A DNA stretch of 63,916 nucleotides, from contig NZ_FWFK01000010.1 of the NCBI RefSeq assembly GCF_900172265.1, positions 1 through 63,916 of the forward strand. The letters are read 5' to 3'. The notes beneath the pieces were generated by a model. That model did no database searches. It saw only the letters and a list, made by a program, of their open reading frames with translations, and was not told where the DNA came from. The DNA comes from Roseivivax jejudonensis (GTDB lineage: Bacteria; Pseudomonadota; Alphaproteobacteria; Rhodobacterales; Rhodobacteraceae). The translations under genes and the position numbers were made by a program. Below, one piece after another: positions 23,573 to 32,370 of the stretch. Every line of letters begins with the position of its first letter. Positions within the stretch are counted from its first letter, which is position 1.

Positions 23573-23594
23573 ACGGCCACCCGGGGGCGGCCGT
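23573..23594 (-). terminator. Weak GC hairpin after the Wzc-like gene
   Basis: ACGGCC (23573-23578) pairs with GGCCGT (23589-23594) across a 10-nt loop just past the stop of the autokinase gene. There is no clear T-run, and the GfcA-like gene follows on the same strand, so it may attenuate more than end transcription. Confidence 0.3.
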
Positions 23595-23598
23595 GCCA

Positions 23599-25785
23599 TC
23601 ACGATGTGTAGTAGTTGGACCCGTAGGCCGCGTAGGCGCCGTACTTTCCGCCGTAGCCGTAGCGGCGCATCCCGCGCGGATCGATCTGTGCAAGAACGAG
23701 GCCGTTGACCCGCGTGTTGACGGAGCGGAACTGTCGCAGCGCCTCTGCAACCTGGGTCTTGCTGGTCCTGTCCCAAGCGACGGTGAACAGAACGGCGTCG
23801 GTGTATTGCGACACGATCCGCGCATCCGGTACCACCAGCACCGGAGGGGTATCGACCACGATGAAGTCGTAGGAATCACGCAGGCTGCCCAGGAAGTCGC
23901 GGAAACGATCGGACGAGAACAGGTCCGCGGCGTTGGCGGAGGTGCGTTCCGCCATCATGATGTCGGCGTTCATCGCCTCGTCGCGGATCACGCACTCCTC
24001 GAACGGCACCGTACCCGTCATCGCGGCGATGACGCCGCCGGCGGCCCGGTCCTTGCCGAAGTACTCGCCGAAGGTCCGGCGACGGATGTCGCCCTCGACC
24101 AGCAACACGCGGCGGCCCAGGCCGGCGAGGTTGTGGGCAAGCGCGATGGCCTGCGTCGTCTTGCCTTCGCCCGGAAGGGCCGAGGTCGACATGATAATCT
24201 GCGGCGGATTGTCGATGTCGGACAGCAGCACCGACGTCCGCAGGTTGCGGATCGCCTCGGAGGCGGCGGAGGTCGGCTTGCGGTTCAGGTAGTCGACCAG
24301 TTGTCCCCGCTTGCGGATCGGGATCTTCGGGATCTGGCCGAGGATCGGCAGGCCGGTCTCTGCCTCGAGATCTTCGCTGGTGCGGAAGCCGCGATGGAGG
24401 AACTGCCGGCCCATCACGATCGCCGCGCCCACCATGAGGCCGAGGATCAGCGAGAGCGCCACGATACGCGACTTCCGCGGCTCGACATACGTGCCCGGCG
24501 TCGCGCGCGACAGAAGGCGGCTGTCGGCCTGCTGCAGACCGCGCTGCACCGATGTCTCCTTCAGACGCGTCAGGAACGTCTCGTAGAGCGTTCGCGTCGA
24601 CTGAAGCTCGCGCTCCAGCTGCTGCAGCTCCGAGAACTGCTGCGACTGATCGTTGAAGCGTTGCTGCAGATCGTCGTAGCTCGCCGAAAGCGCTTCGGCC
24701 TGTTGCGAAGACCGGCTGGCATTGGTCGTGAGGCGTGCGGTCAGCGTGTCCAGACGGGTTTCGAAGAGCTGCTGCGCGTCCGTGTCGCCCGCCACAGCGT
24801 CGTCGACGATACGGTTGAGCGTCGGATCGTCGAGCTCGCCGGCAATGTCTTCGTAGGCACCGGCGTCGCGCAGATCGCTGATCCGGTCGATACGCGCCGT
24901 CTGGACCGAGGCCGTGCTGCGCGCGTCGGCAAGTCGGGCGCGGATGTCACGCAGCTGCTGGTTCAGACCTTCGAGAGCTTCGGGACTCGACAGCTCCATG
25001 TCGGCGCGCATGTTCTTCACGGCCGCCTGCTGGTCCTCAAGCTCGCCTTCAAGGTCGACCACGCGCTCCGACAGCCAGGTGACGGCGTTCTCCGTCGCCT
25101 GGAATTTCACGTCGATCTGGTTCTGGATGTACAGCTCGGACAGGGTGTTGGCTATGCGGGCCGACTTCATCGGGTCGCCGGTCTGGGCACGGACGTTGAA
25201 GACGTAGGTGTTGCGCTGGTTCGTTGCCGACACCGCGGAACGGACGGCATTGACCGTCCTGTTCAGGGTCCGTTCTTCTTCGCTGATGGTTTCGCCGGTA
25301 GGCGCTGTCGTGGTGGGCGCCGCTGCGTCGTCGCCGACAAGACCCCGGACCGCACCGACCACCGAGCCGATGATCGGACGGATCGCGAAATCGGGCTCCG
25401 GGCGGAGCGCGGAGTTGAACTCTGGATCGTTGGTCAGATCGAGCGTGCTCACAAGCTCTTCGATCAGGCTGCGCGAGCGGATGACCTCGAGCTCCGTGTT
25501 GATCGACGAATCCTCCGTCGACACGCCGGACACGACGCTCTCGATGTCCACGACCTGCTCGTTGCGCAACTGGAGGGCGAGTGACGTGGTTGCCGCGTAC
25601 TTCGGCTCGGCCACCACGAAAGCCTGGTATCCACCGATCAGCGCCGCGACCGCTGCGCAGCCCGCGATGATCCACTTGCCCCGCCAAAGCGTGCCCGCGA
25701 TTTCCAGGAGGTCTATTTCGTCATCCTCTTGCGCAGGCGGCTGATAGGGCTGCGTCGCGGTGACGTTCCGAGGCTTTTCGAGCAT
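23599..25785 (-). CDS. Wzc/ExoP-like polysaccharide co-polymerase with tyrosine autokinase
   Basis: 728 aa inner-membrane protein. N-terminal Wzz domain: EIDLLEIAGTLWRGKW, first membrane helix near residue 40, a long periplasmic coiled coil (residues about 200-420), second membrane helix (VALSLILGLMVGAAIVMG). The cytoplasmic BY-kinase has Walker A ALPGEGKTTQAIALAHNLAG, A' motif VLLVEGDIRRR, Walker B IVVDTPPVLVVPDA, and a Tyr-rich tail (seven Tyr in the last 22 residues) as autophosphorylation site. It controls chain length and export with the Wza-like protein. The 75 bp before the ExoY-like gene suggest one transcript. Confidence 0.92.
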   Translation of the reverse strand: MLEKPRNVTATQPYQPPAQEDDEIDLLEIAGTLWRGKWIIAGCAAVAALIGGYQAFVVAEPKYAATTSLALQLRNEQVVDIESVVSGVSTEDSSINTELEVIRSRSLIEELVSTLDLTNDPEFNSALRPEPDFAIRPIIGSVVGAVRGLVGDDAAAPTTTAPTGETISEEERTLNRTVNAVRSAVSATNQRNTYVFNVRAQTGDPMKSARIANTLSELYIQNQIDVKFQATENAVTWLSERVVDLEGELEDQQAAVKNMRADMELSSPEALEGLNQQLRDIRARLADARSTASVQTARIDRISDLRDAGAYEDIAGELDDPTLNRIVDDAVAGDTDAQQLFETRLDTLTARLTTNASRSSQQAEALSASYDDLQQRFNDQSQQFSELQQLERELQSTRTLYETFLTRLKETSVQRGLQQADSRLLSRATPGTYVEPRKSRIVALSLILGLMVGAAIVMGRQFLHRGFRTSEDLEAETGLPILGQIPKIPIRKRGQLVDYLNRKPTSAASEAIRNLRTSVLLSDIDNPPQIIMSTSALPGEGKTTQAIALAHNLAGLGRRVLLVEGDIRRRTFGEYFGKDRAAGGVIAAMTGTVPFEECVIRDEAMNADIMMAERTSANAADLFSSDRFRDFLGSLRDSYDFIVVDTPPVLVVPDARIVSQYTDAVLFTVAWDRTSKTQVAEALRQFRSVNTRVNGLVLAQIDPRGMRRYGYGGKYGAYAAYGSNYYTS

Positions 25786-25860
25786 GCGTCCACATGAAAT
25801 TCTGATCTCACGGCGTCATCGCATGTCTGCGATGAGCGGGCAATGCACGAAGCGGTCAAC

Positions 25861-26526
25861 TCAGGTGCCGTGTCCCCTCAGAATTGTCATTACGGTGCGG
25901 CAGAAGATGAGAGTATCGAGCCAGAATCCGGCATTTCGGATATACGCGAGATCGTCACGGACCTTTGCTGCGGTCGCCTCGAGGCCGTTCGCGTAGCCGA
26001 GACGCACCTGGGCGAGACCGCTGATTCCCGGGCGGACGGCGTGGCGCTCGCGGTAGCCCGGCACGTGCCGGACGAAGCGGCGGGCATGGTTGAAGTAGTC
26101 CGGGCGCGGCCCGATAAGGCTCATGTCGCCGCGCAAGACGTTGAAAATCTGCGGCAATTCGTCGAGACGGGATTTGCGCAGAAAGCGACCGAGGCGCGTG
26201 ATCCGGTCCAGTTCGAGCGGATCGTCCGCGCCACGCGCGATACGCTCGACCGGCCGCATCGTCCGGAACTTGATCGCCGGGAAAGCGCGGCAATGCCGCC
26301 CCATCCGCGCCTGAATGAAGAACAGCGGTCCGGCATTGAAAATCGGATTCGCGGCGATAAGCAGCGCGGCCACGGCAAGCGTGAGCGGCAACAAGACAAG
26401 CGCGCCGACGATATCGAATACCCGTTTAACAGAACGGTAAATCGCTCGATCAATTCCGGTCTCGGAATATTCGAATTCCGCTACATCAACCGAGCCGCGA
26501 AATGCGACACCGTGCAAATCGAACAT
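25861..26526 (-). CDS. ExoY-like undecaprenyl-phosphate sugar-phosphate transferase
   Basis: 221 aa. Initiates repeat-unit synthesis by moving a hexose-1-phosphate to undecaprenyl phosphate at the inner membrane. One membrane segment near residue 40 (FDIVGALVLLPLTLAVAALL), then the bacterial transferase core: FPAIKFRTM, LRKSRLDELPQIFNVLRGDM, SLIGPRPDYF, PGISGLAQV. The short form with a single N-terminal helix is typical of ExoY rather than WbaP. It lies between the Wza-like and Wzc-like genes. Confidence 0.9.
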   Translation of the reverse strand: MFDLHGVAFRGSVDVAEFEYSETGIDRAIYRSVKRVFDIVGALVLLPLTLAVAALLIAANPIFNAGPLFFIQARMGRHCRAFPAIKFRTMRPVERIARGADDPLELDRITRLGRFLRKSRLDELPQIFNVLRGDMSLIGPRPDYFNHARRFVRHVPGYRERHAVRPGISGLAQVRLGYANGLEATAAKVRDDLAYIRNAGFWLDTLIFCRTVMTILRGHGT

Positions 26527-26738
26527 AAACGTCCCCCGGCGCGCTCAGGCCTCGAGCCGAGCCGCGCAGTTCCAGAATCGCTGTCGAGCTTATTTTCCGT
26601 TAACCTTCTTGCGGAATGAGGGCTCTCGATCAAGTCCCGTCTGACGCGAAAGAGCAGCATTTTTGCAAGGCCACATTTTTGCCGCAGTTCTGATCACTCG
26701 GTGAGCAGACGCGCAGGGGCCAGCCCTACAGAACGCGT

Positions 26739-26768
26739 CGGGCCGCCCCCGTGATCGAGGGCGGCCCG
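26739..26768 (-). terminator. Strong hairpin after the Wza-like gene
   Basis: CGGGCCGCCC (26739-26748) pairs perfectly over 10 bp with GGGCGGCCCG (26759-26768). It begins 24 bp past the Wza-like stop on the minus strand. No T-run follows, so termination may be partial, or the hairpin may stabilise the 3' end. The remaining bases to 26527 hold an A/T-rich patch around 26590-26680, where a promoter of the ExoY-like gene could lie; I cannot place its boxes. Confidence 0.5.
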
Positions 26769-26791
26769 TGCATTTCGGCGCTTACGTTGGA

Positions 26792-28156
26792 TCAGTTTCC
26801 GACGGCCGAAGTCGCAGTGTTGATGATCGTCGGGAAGAACTGCTGCAGCGCGCGGTTCCATTTGGTGATCGGCTGCTCCTCGATGAAGACGATGTCGTTC
26901 GGGCGCATCGTCATCTGCGTCGCGAGGGTCAGGTTCGCCGCGTTCGCCGCATTGAGATGCCAGGCAGTGACCGCGTTGAACTCGGCCGGGTTCTCGGACG
27001 CGCGCAGCACGTAGATCTCGGCCGGATCGCCGGTCGTCGTCTCGAACCCGCCATTGGAGTAGATCACGTCAGCCAGCGTCGCCTGGCGTCCGAAGGGCAG
27101 GGTGAAGCGGCTCTGGGTGCTGACCTCGCCAGCGAGATAGACGTAGTCGCGCTCCACGGCGTCGAGCTCGAGCTGCGCCGAGAAGTTCCCGCGCCGCTCG
27201 TCCAGCGCCGCGCGGCGCAGCGAGATTTCCTGCGACAGCTCGGACAGCGCCTGCTGGCGGGCCTGCTGGCGCAGATTGATGACGTCGATTTCGGCCTGGT
27301 AGAACGCGAAGGCCTGTTCGAGGTCATAGGTCGTGTCCACGAAGACCGCGTCACCGTTGACCAGCTCGAGCCGCTGCAGGTCGGGCCGTGCGAGGTAGTC
27401 CTCGAGCGGGATCTGGTAGAGATTGCCGTCGCGGTAGATGCGGATCGAGACGTATTCCTCGTTCGGGGCGGTCACGCCCCCGGCCGCTGTCACAGCCTCG
27501 CCGAGATTGAGCGTGTTGAGCGTGATCGGCACGAGCGTCGGGGCGGCGACGGAGCCGCCGACGGTCACCCGCTTCGAGTTAAACTCGGCGATCTCGAGCG
27601 AGAAGGCGGGATCGATCTGGTTCTCGACGAGCACCTGGAACAACCGCGCCTCGGCTTCCTCGAGCGTCATGCCGGCGAGCTGCACGGTGCCGATTTCGGG
27701 GATCGCGATGGCGCCGTCGTCGCGCACGGTAAAGCCCTGGCGCTGGTTCTGGATGGCAAGGAGGCCCGAGAGCTCCTGAATCGTGTCCGCAGTGCTCTGC
27801 ACGGCAAGCAGAACGACATCGCCGACGCCGATCCGGTAGGGCTCGTCCGCCGGCTCTGGCGGCACACGCAGCTCCAGCGTCGTGGGGCGCTCGGTCGGCA
27901 CGACGGGCTGCTCGGGCAGCGCCCCGACCCCACGTCCGCTGCCGCTTCCGCCGGCGGCCTGGAAGAATGCCGCGGGCAGCGTCCGCGGCCGGTAGGAGTT
28001 GCGGTTCGCCACCGCCACCGTCTGGGGCGTCAGGTTGATGACCCGCACCGCGGAGCCCGCGGCCTGAGACCGGACCGTCGGGCTGTTATAGGTCACGCCA
28101 CAGGCGCTCAGGGCGATGAGGGCGGCGCTCAGCGGCGCGATCCATGTCCGTGTCAT
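26792..28156 (-). CDS. Wza-like polysaccharide export lipoprotein
   Basis: 454 aa outer-membrane exporter. Signal peptide with lipobox LSAC (Cys near residue 19). Polysaccharide-export domain EPYRIGVGDVVLLAVQ, followed by SLBB repeats (FNSKRVTVGGSVAAPTLVPI and VYLAGEVSTQSRFTL). A Gln-rich helix (DVINLRQQARQQALSEL) lies between them, longer than in Escherichia coli Wza. The C-terminus MTMRPNDIVFIEEQPI then WNRALQQFFPTI is typical. It follows the GfcB-like gene by 25 bp. Confidence 0.9.
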   Translation of the reverse strand: MTRTWIAPLSAALIALSACGVTYNSPTVRSQAAGSAVRVINLTPQTVAVANRNSYRPRTLPAAFFQAAGGSGSGRGVGALPEQPVVPTERPTTLELRVPPEPADEPYRIGVGDVVLLAVQSTADTIQELSGLLAIQNQRQGFTVRDDGAIAIPEIGTVQLAGMTLEEAEARLFQVLVENQIDPAFSLEIAEFNSKRVTVGGSVAAPTLVPITLNTLNLGEAVTAAGGVTAPNEEYVSIRIYRDGNLYQIPLEDYLARPDLQRLELVNGDAVFVDTTYDLEQAFAFYQAEIDVINLRQQARQQALSELSQEISLRRAALDERRGNFSAQLELDAVERDYVYLAGEVSTQSRFTLPFGRQATLADVIYSNGGFETTTGDPAEIYVLRASENPAEFNAVTAWHLNAANAANLTLATQMTMRPNDIVFIEEQPITKWNRALQQFFPTIINTATSAVGN

Positions 28157-28181
28157 GCGGTCTCCATTCCGGCTGAACGCG

Positions 28182-28775
28182 TCATCGTGTCAGCCTTTCG
28201 GTCAGAAGGTATCCGGCGCCGTCGCCGATCCATTGGCGCGCCTTGACGACCGTGCCGTCGGCACGGCGCCAATAGGCATTGTCGAAACTCCGGTCGGGGA
28301 GGTGGCAGCGTTCGTCCGTCCGGATCGTGGCGACGCCGAGACCGATCAGATCGAGCGTCTCGGCGGTCCGTCCGGTCACGCGGCACTGAAGCGTGACGAA
28401 GGCGATCTGGTCCTCGCCGTCGAGATAGGTGTGAAAGCGCGGGTAGTATCCGGCCGCGCCCGCCCCGAGCGCCGCGCGCCGGCTGCCCTCGACGTCGGCG
28501 CTCATCAAATCGAAGCCCGTGCCGCGTGTCGCCACGGCAACGCCGTCACGAAGCGAGATCCGGACGCCGTCGGCGGTCTGCCAGTGCACGACGCCATCGC
28601 GGGCGGCGACCGGCGCCAGCGTCGCGGCGGTCTCCAGCTCGGGAAGTTCGGCGAGGAGGATCGGCGTCGGCGAGGCGTCGAGAGTCTCGCGCGTCAGAAC
28701 GGAGCGCGGGTCCACGGCCGCGCCCGAGGCGCAGGCGGCCAGCCCAGTCAGCAGCAGGAGCGCGCGCCATCTCAT
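28182..28775 (-). CDS. YjbF/GfcB-family lipoprotein
   Basis: 197 aa. Lipobox LAAC near residue 15. The mature part matches the YjbF/GfcB family (group 4 capsule lipoprotein): LMSADVEGSR, YYPRFHTYLDGEDQIAFVTL and, near the end, YWRRADGTVVKARQWIGDGA. These proteins assist outer-membrane export of polysaccharide together with YjbH/GfcD. The ATG overlaps the YjbH stop by 4 bp, so the pair is translationally coupled. Confidence 0.85.
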   Translation of the reverse strand: MRWRALLLLTGLAACASGAAVDPRSVLTRETLDASPTPILLAELPELETAATLAPVAARDGVVHWQTADGVRISLRDGVAVATRGTGFDLMSADVEGSRRAALGAGAAGYYPRFHTYLDGEDQIAFVTLQCRVTGRTAETLDLIGLGVATIRTDERCHLPDRSFDNAYWRRADGTVVKARQWIGDGAGYLLTERLTR

Positions 28776-30886
28776 CGCCAGAACCGGCCCCATCCGTCCT
28801 CGAGTTCGGTTTCGTGGCTGTCGCGCACGAGCGGGTAGAGACGGTCGGCCACGTCGAGCCGCGCGCCGCCGTCCCGTTGCACGGGGCGGATCGCGGTCGA
28901 GAAGGTGTCCTTCGTCGGCTGGCCCGACACCCAGCCGATCGGGATGGTCAGGGTGATGCCCTTGTCGAAGCTGCCCTCGCCGAACTCGTCGGCGGACACC
29001 TCGGTGAAGGTGGCGAAACCGCCGACCTTCCAGCCGTTCTCGAACTCGCGCTCGAGGGTCAGGGTCGTGCCCCAATCCCCGGCGAGGTATTTGCCCACGT
29101 CGACCTGTCCGCGGAACGCGTTGTCGAAATCGTAGTAGGCCGACACGTGGCCGGTTCCGACCTCGTAGTCGCGGAAGTCGAACAGCATCTCGAAGTCGCG
29201 CTGCTTCACGTAGTTGGCTTCGATCCCGAACCCGAGTTTGCTGTCGACCGGCTTCCACAGAAGCTCGGCGGACACGCCGCCGAAGAAGGGTTCGAGATAT
29301 CCGGCGCTGACGCGACCGTAGAGATCCTCACCCGGGCGGAAGAAATAGGAGCCCGTCAGCTGGGTCAGGCGCGGGTCCGCGTTGCGGTCGTAGCGGTTGA
29401 ATTCGCTGCGGACGCGCGGAAGGACCGAGTCCGACTCGCGCGTGCTCTCGTCGAGATTGCCAAACACCTTCTTGCGGACCTGTCCCCGGAAGACGAGGCC
29501 GGCGGTGGGCTCGTAGGTCGCGGCGAGCTGTGCGCCGACATCGGCTCGGAACGGTGCGTCCGGGTCGAACAGGCTCGGTGCGATATAGGGTGTCAGGCCG
29601 AAGCTGAGGCGAGGGTAGGCCTCCGGGATCGGGTCGACCGGCTCGGCCGTCGCGTCGATGTCGGCGCGCGCGTAGGACGACCACGAGTTGTCGAAGTCGG
29701 TTTCCAGCGTCTCGAGGTCCCCGCGGTCGAGCGTGACGCGGCTGAGCGGGATGCCGTTCTGCACGAGCACGATCTCGAAGATGTCGACCGACGGAGGCAT
29801 CGTGCGGGTCAGCACGCGCGACGCCCGGCCCACCGCCTGCGCCTGTTGAAGGTATGTCTCGTTCTGCACCTCGGCGCGCACACGGGTGCCCGACAGGTCG
29901 AGACCGATGAGGTCCACGCCTTCGGCGTCCATCGCGAGCTCGGTGCGCTCGATCACCTCGGCCCGCGCAGCGCGGGTGCCGCCCTGGTCCCAGCCCAGGT
30001 CGCCGGCATCGGCACGCACCGCCACGGCCGGCGGCGCGCGGTCGAGGCCGCTGGTCGATCGCGGATTCTTGGGGTTGAGCGCGAAGCTGGTCTGGATGCC
30101 GATCTCGCTGCCGTAAAGATAGCGCAAGCTGATATCGACGCCCGGTCGCAAGGTGTAGGTGGCGCCAATGTTGATCGGGACCTGATAGTCGAAGGCGGTT
30201 TCGCCTTCGAACGGGTAGTTGTCCGAGGAGTACTCGAGCGTATAGCGCAAGCGATCGGTCGCCTGATACTCGAGGCCGCCGAAGATCGCGGTCGGACCGC
30301 TGAAGAGCTGGTCGAGCTCGACCTGGCCGCCCTCGTTGCCGTCGCGATCCGGGCGATCCTCGAGATCCGACGCAATGTAGGAGAGGGGGTTGCGGAAGCC
30401 GTTCACCAGGCCGAGCCGGCCCCAGCCGATTCCGCCCGTGACCCGGAGCCGATTGCCCAGGTGCTTCGTGGCCACGATGTATTCCGAGCGATAGCGGCCC
30501 GTCCCGAGAAAGTCGTTCAGGCCGACCGCAAGGGCGGGCATCGTCTCGGTCTCGTAGCCGAGCTGGTAGTGAAGCGAGAAGCTGCGGTCGAAGATGAACT
30601 CTTGCACTCGATCGGAGTCGGGATTGCTGCGGATGTCGTAGAGGTTCGAGTAGCGGAACGCGCCCGACAGGCGGGGCGTGACCTGAAAGCTCAGCGTGTT
30701 GCGCAGCGTGTTCTTGAAGTACGACGTGGTGAAGCCGAGTTCGCCGTCCGGACGGCCGGGCGCCGCGGGCATGTCGATGAGGCCCGGCATGCCAAAGCTG
30801 TTCAACCGCGTCTCGACGAGCGGCTCGGCGCCGGACGCCAGGGCGCAACTGCACAGGCACGCCGCTACGGTTGCTCTTCGGTACAA
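28772..30886 (-). CDS. YjbH/GfcD-family outer-membrane protein
   Basis: 704 aa. Signal peptide at residues 1-20 followed by the family start NSFGMPGLIDMPAAPGRPDG; the body alternates short beta strands ending in aromatic residues, as in a beta-barrel (LGFTTSYFKNTLRNTLSFQV, then ATKHLGNRLRVTGGIGWGRL), and it ends RFWR. YjbH/GfcD proteins form an outer-membrane component for exopolysaccharide or capsule secretion. The start codon is TTG (30884-30886), 8 bp after a GAGG ribosome site. First gene of the minus-strand export operon; the promoter should lie in 30887-31093, which contains a T-rich stretch near 30905. Confidence 0.87.
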   Translation of the reverse strand: MYRRATVAACLCSCALASGAEPLVETRLNSFGMPGLIDMPAAPGRPDGELGFTTSYFKNTLRNTLSFQVTPRLSGAFRYSNLYDIRSNPDSDRVQEFIFDRSFSLHYQLGYETETMPALAVGLNDFLGTGRYRSEYIVATKHLGNRLRVTGGIGWGRLGLVNGFRNPLSYIASDLEDRPDRDGNEGGQVELDQLFSGPTAIFGGLEYQATDRLRYTLEYSSDNYPFEGETAFDYQVPINIGATYTLRPGVDISLRYLYGSEIGIQTSFALNPKNPRSTSGLDRAPPAVAVRADAGDLGWDQGGTRAARAEVIERTELAMDAEGVDLIGLDLSGTRVRAEVQNETYLQQAQAVGRASRVLTRTMPPSVDIFEIVLVQNGIPLSRVTLDRGDLETLETDFDNSWSSYARADIDATAEPVDPIPEAYPRLSFGLTPYIAPSLFDPDAPFRADVGAQLAATYEPTAGLVFRGQVRKKVFGNLDESTRESDSVLPRVRSEFNRYDRNADPRLTQLTGSYFFRPGEDLYGRVSAGYLEPFFGGVSAELLWKPVDSKLGFGIEANYVKQRDFEMLFDFRDYEVGTGHVSAYYDFDNAFRGQVDVGKYLAGDWGTTLTLEREFENGWKVGGFATFTEVSADEFGEGSFDKGITLTIPIGWVSGQPTKDTFSTAIRPVQRDGGARLDVADRLYPLVRDSHETELEDGWGRFWR

Positions 30887-31093
30887 AATGACTGCCTCGG
30901 CCTTTTTTTGTTTCGATACGCCATTTCTGCAGGCTGGTGCAGGTTGGAGTCAGGTGGGCGTGCCTTGCGATCGCCGGGTTGTGTTGAATAGGTCACGCGT
31001 CGGCACCGGCGTGCGCATGCAGCGGGGACTTTTCCACCGAAGCCGGATCTCATATCTGACGAGCAGACAAAAGAACCGACACAAGGGCAGGCA

Positions 31094-31831
31094 ATGGCGC
31101 TCCGCGCATTTTTCGGACGGGCTCAGGACGAGGCCGAACGTCCCCTATTCGGGCCGATCCGGCCCGATCGCACGCTGACCATCATCGGCGACGTGCACGG
31201 CAGTTTCGAGGCCCTCGACAGGCTGCTTCCGAAGCTGCCCCAGGAGGGCGAGATCGTCTTCGTGGGCGACCTGATCGACCGCGGCGAACGCAGCGCCGAG
31301 GTGCTCGACCTCGTGGCCGGCCATGACGGCGTGACCGTCCTGAAAGGCAACCACGAGCAGCTTTTGCTGGACTTTCTGGCAGACCCGGCGCGGCACGGGC
31401 GGCGCTGGCTCCGCTACGGCGGTCTGCAGACCTGCGCCAGCTACGGGCTGTCGGATCTCAGCCTTAGCGCAAACTCCGACCAGCTGGAACGGGCGCGTGA
31501 CGCGCTGGCCCAGAGAATGGGCGCGCCGCTCCTGCGCTGGCTGTCCGGCCTGCCGAGTTCGCTGACCTCCGGCAACGTCACGGTTCTGCACGCCGGCGCC
31601 GATCCGCGCCGCGCGATCGAAGAGCAGGACGAAAGCGTCCTGCTCTGGGGTCATCCGGAATTTCACCGCGAAGCGCGCACCGACGGCATGTGGGTCGTCC
31701 ACGGGCACACGATCGTGAACGCGCCTTCGATCGCGGATGGTCGTATCGCGGTCGATACCGGCGCCTACGCGACGGGCCGGCTGACGGCGCTGGTGCTGTC
31801 GCGGGACGTGACCGCCTTCATCTCGTCCTGA
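31094..31831 (+). CDS. PPP-type metallophosphatase (serine/threonine phosphatase)
   Basis: 245 aa. All metal-binding motifs of the PPP family are present: IIGDVHGSFEALD, FVGDLIDRGERS, LKGNHEQLLL, the later His in TVLHAGADP, and VVHGHTIVNAP. The fold serves protein phosphatases and bis(5'-nucleosyl)-tetraphosphatases. It is divergent from the exopolysaccharide operon, whose autokinase is tyrosine-phosphorylated, but PPP enzymes act mainly on Ser/Thr, so a link is only positional. Confidence 0.87.
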   Translation: MALRAFFGRAQDEAERPLFGPIRPDRTLTIIGDVHGSFEALDRLLPKLPQEGEIVFVGDLIDRGERSAEVLDLVAGHDGVTVLKGNHEQLLLDFLADPARHGRRWLRYGGLQTCASYGLSDLSLSANSDQLERARDALAQRMGAPLLRWLSGLPSSLTSGNVTVLHAGADPRRAIEEQDESVLLWGHPEFHREARTDGMWVVHGHTIVNAPSIADGRIAVDTGAYATGRLTALVLSRDVTAFISS

Positions 31832-31843
31832 CCGGCGCGTGCG

Positions 31844-31860
31844 AACCGGCTGCGCCGGTT
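31844..31860 (+). terminator. Short hairpin after the phosphatase gene
   Basis: AACCGGC-TGC-GCCGGTT, a 7-bp perfect stem 13 bp past the stop. No T-run follows. Confidence 0.35.
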
Positions 31861-31964
31861 GCACATCGGCGGTGTCGCACGGCCGTTGCAGCGCGGTTCC
31901 GACCGGCGCCCAGTAGACCGCGGGCTTGACGCCGCGGCATCATGCAATGCGTGTGAGGTGCATG

Positions 31965-31990
31965 GGAACTCGCGGCTGGGCTGCGTCGTT
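31965..31990 (+). promoter_or_regulatory. EcfG (general stress sigma) promoter
   Basis: GGAAC (31965-31969), 17 bp, CGTT (31987-31990): an exact match to the alphaproteobacterial EcfG consensus GGAAC-N16/17-CGTT. It ends 33 bp before the DUF883 start at 32023, leaving a leader of about 25 nt. The downstream genes encode membrane proteins of families typical of the general stress response. Confidence 0.68.
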
Positions 31991-32022
31991 CTGTCACGAA
32001 ACTGCGAGTTACAGGGAACACC

Positions 32023-32370
32023 ATGGCAGAGACAAACCTCAAGGACGTCCAGTCGGACGCGAAGAAAGCAGCCGGACGCGACACCGACGCGCTGGCAGAT
32101 CAAATCGATGTCCTGCGCCGCGACCTGGCGAGCATCACCGAACTTCTCGGCGACATCGGAGTGCGCCGGAAAGATGAGACGGTGGCCGCCGCGCGCGATC
32201 GGATGGAGCGTCTGCGCCGGGAGGGCGAGGCCCGCTGGAGCGATGCCCAGAACTACGCGCACGAGACGCAGGACGAACTGTTGTCGGCGATCCGTCGCCA
32301 GCCCGGCACCGCGATCGGTATCGCAGTCGCAGCGGGCTTCCTCGCGGGGCTCATCACCAGCCGCAAATAA
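32023..32370 (+). CDS. DUF883 (ElaB/YqjD-family) membrane-anchored stress protein
   Basis: 115 aa. Charged helical N-terminal two-thirds with coiled-coil character (ADQIDVLRRDLASITELLGD, then AARDRMERLRREGEARW) and a C-terminal membrane anchor IGIAVAAGFLAGLITSRK. Escherichia coli ElaB and YqjD share this plan and associate with the inner membrane and ribosomes in stationary phase. The gene stands directly behind the EcfG-type promoter and is followed without a gap by the holin-X-like gene (TAA then ATG). Confidence 0.85.
   Translation: MAETNLKDVQSDAKKAAGRDTDALADQIDVLRRDLASITELLGDIGVRRKDETVAAARDRMERLRREGEARWSDAQNYAHETQDELLSAIRRQPGTAIGIAVAAGFLAGLITSRK

Noticed and set aside
23593-25584. 663-codon plus-strand frame opposite the Wzc-like gene
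   Set aside because: No recognisable motif; the minus strand carries a full Wzz/BY-kinase protein.
28526-30991. 821-codon plus-strand frame opposite YjbH
   Set aside because: Shadow of the YjbH gene; biased composition and no start context.
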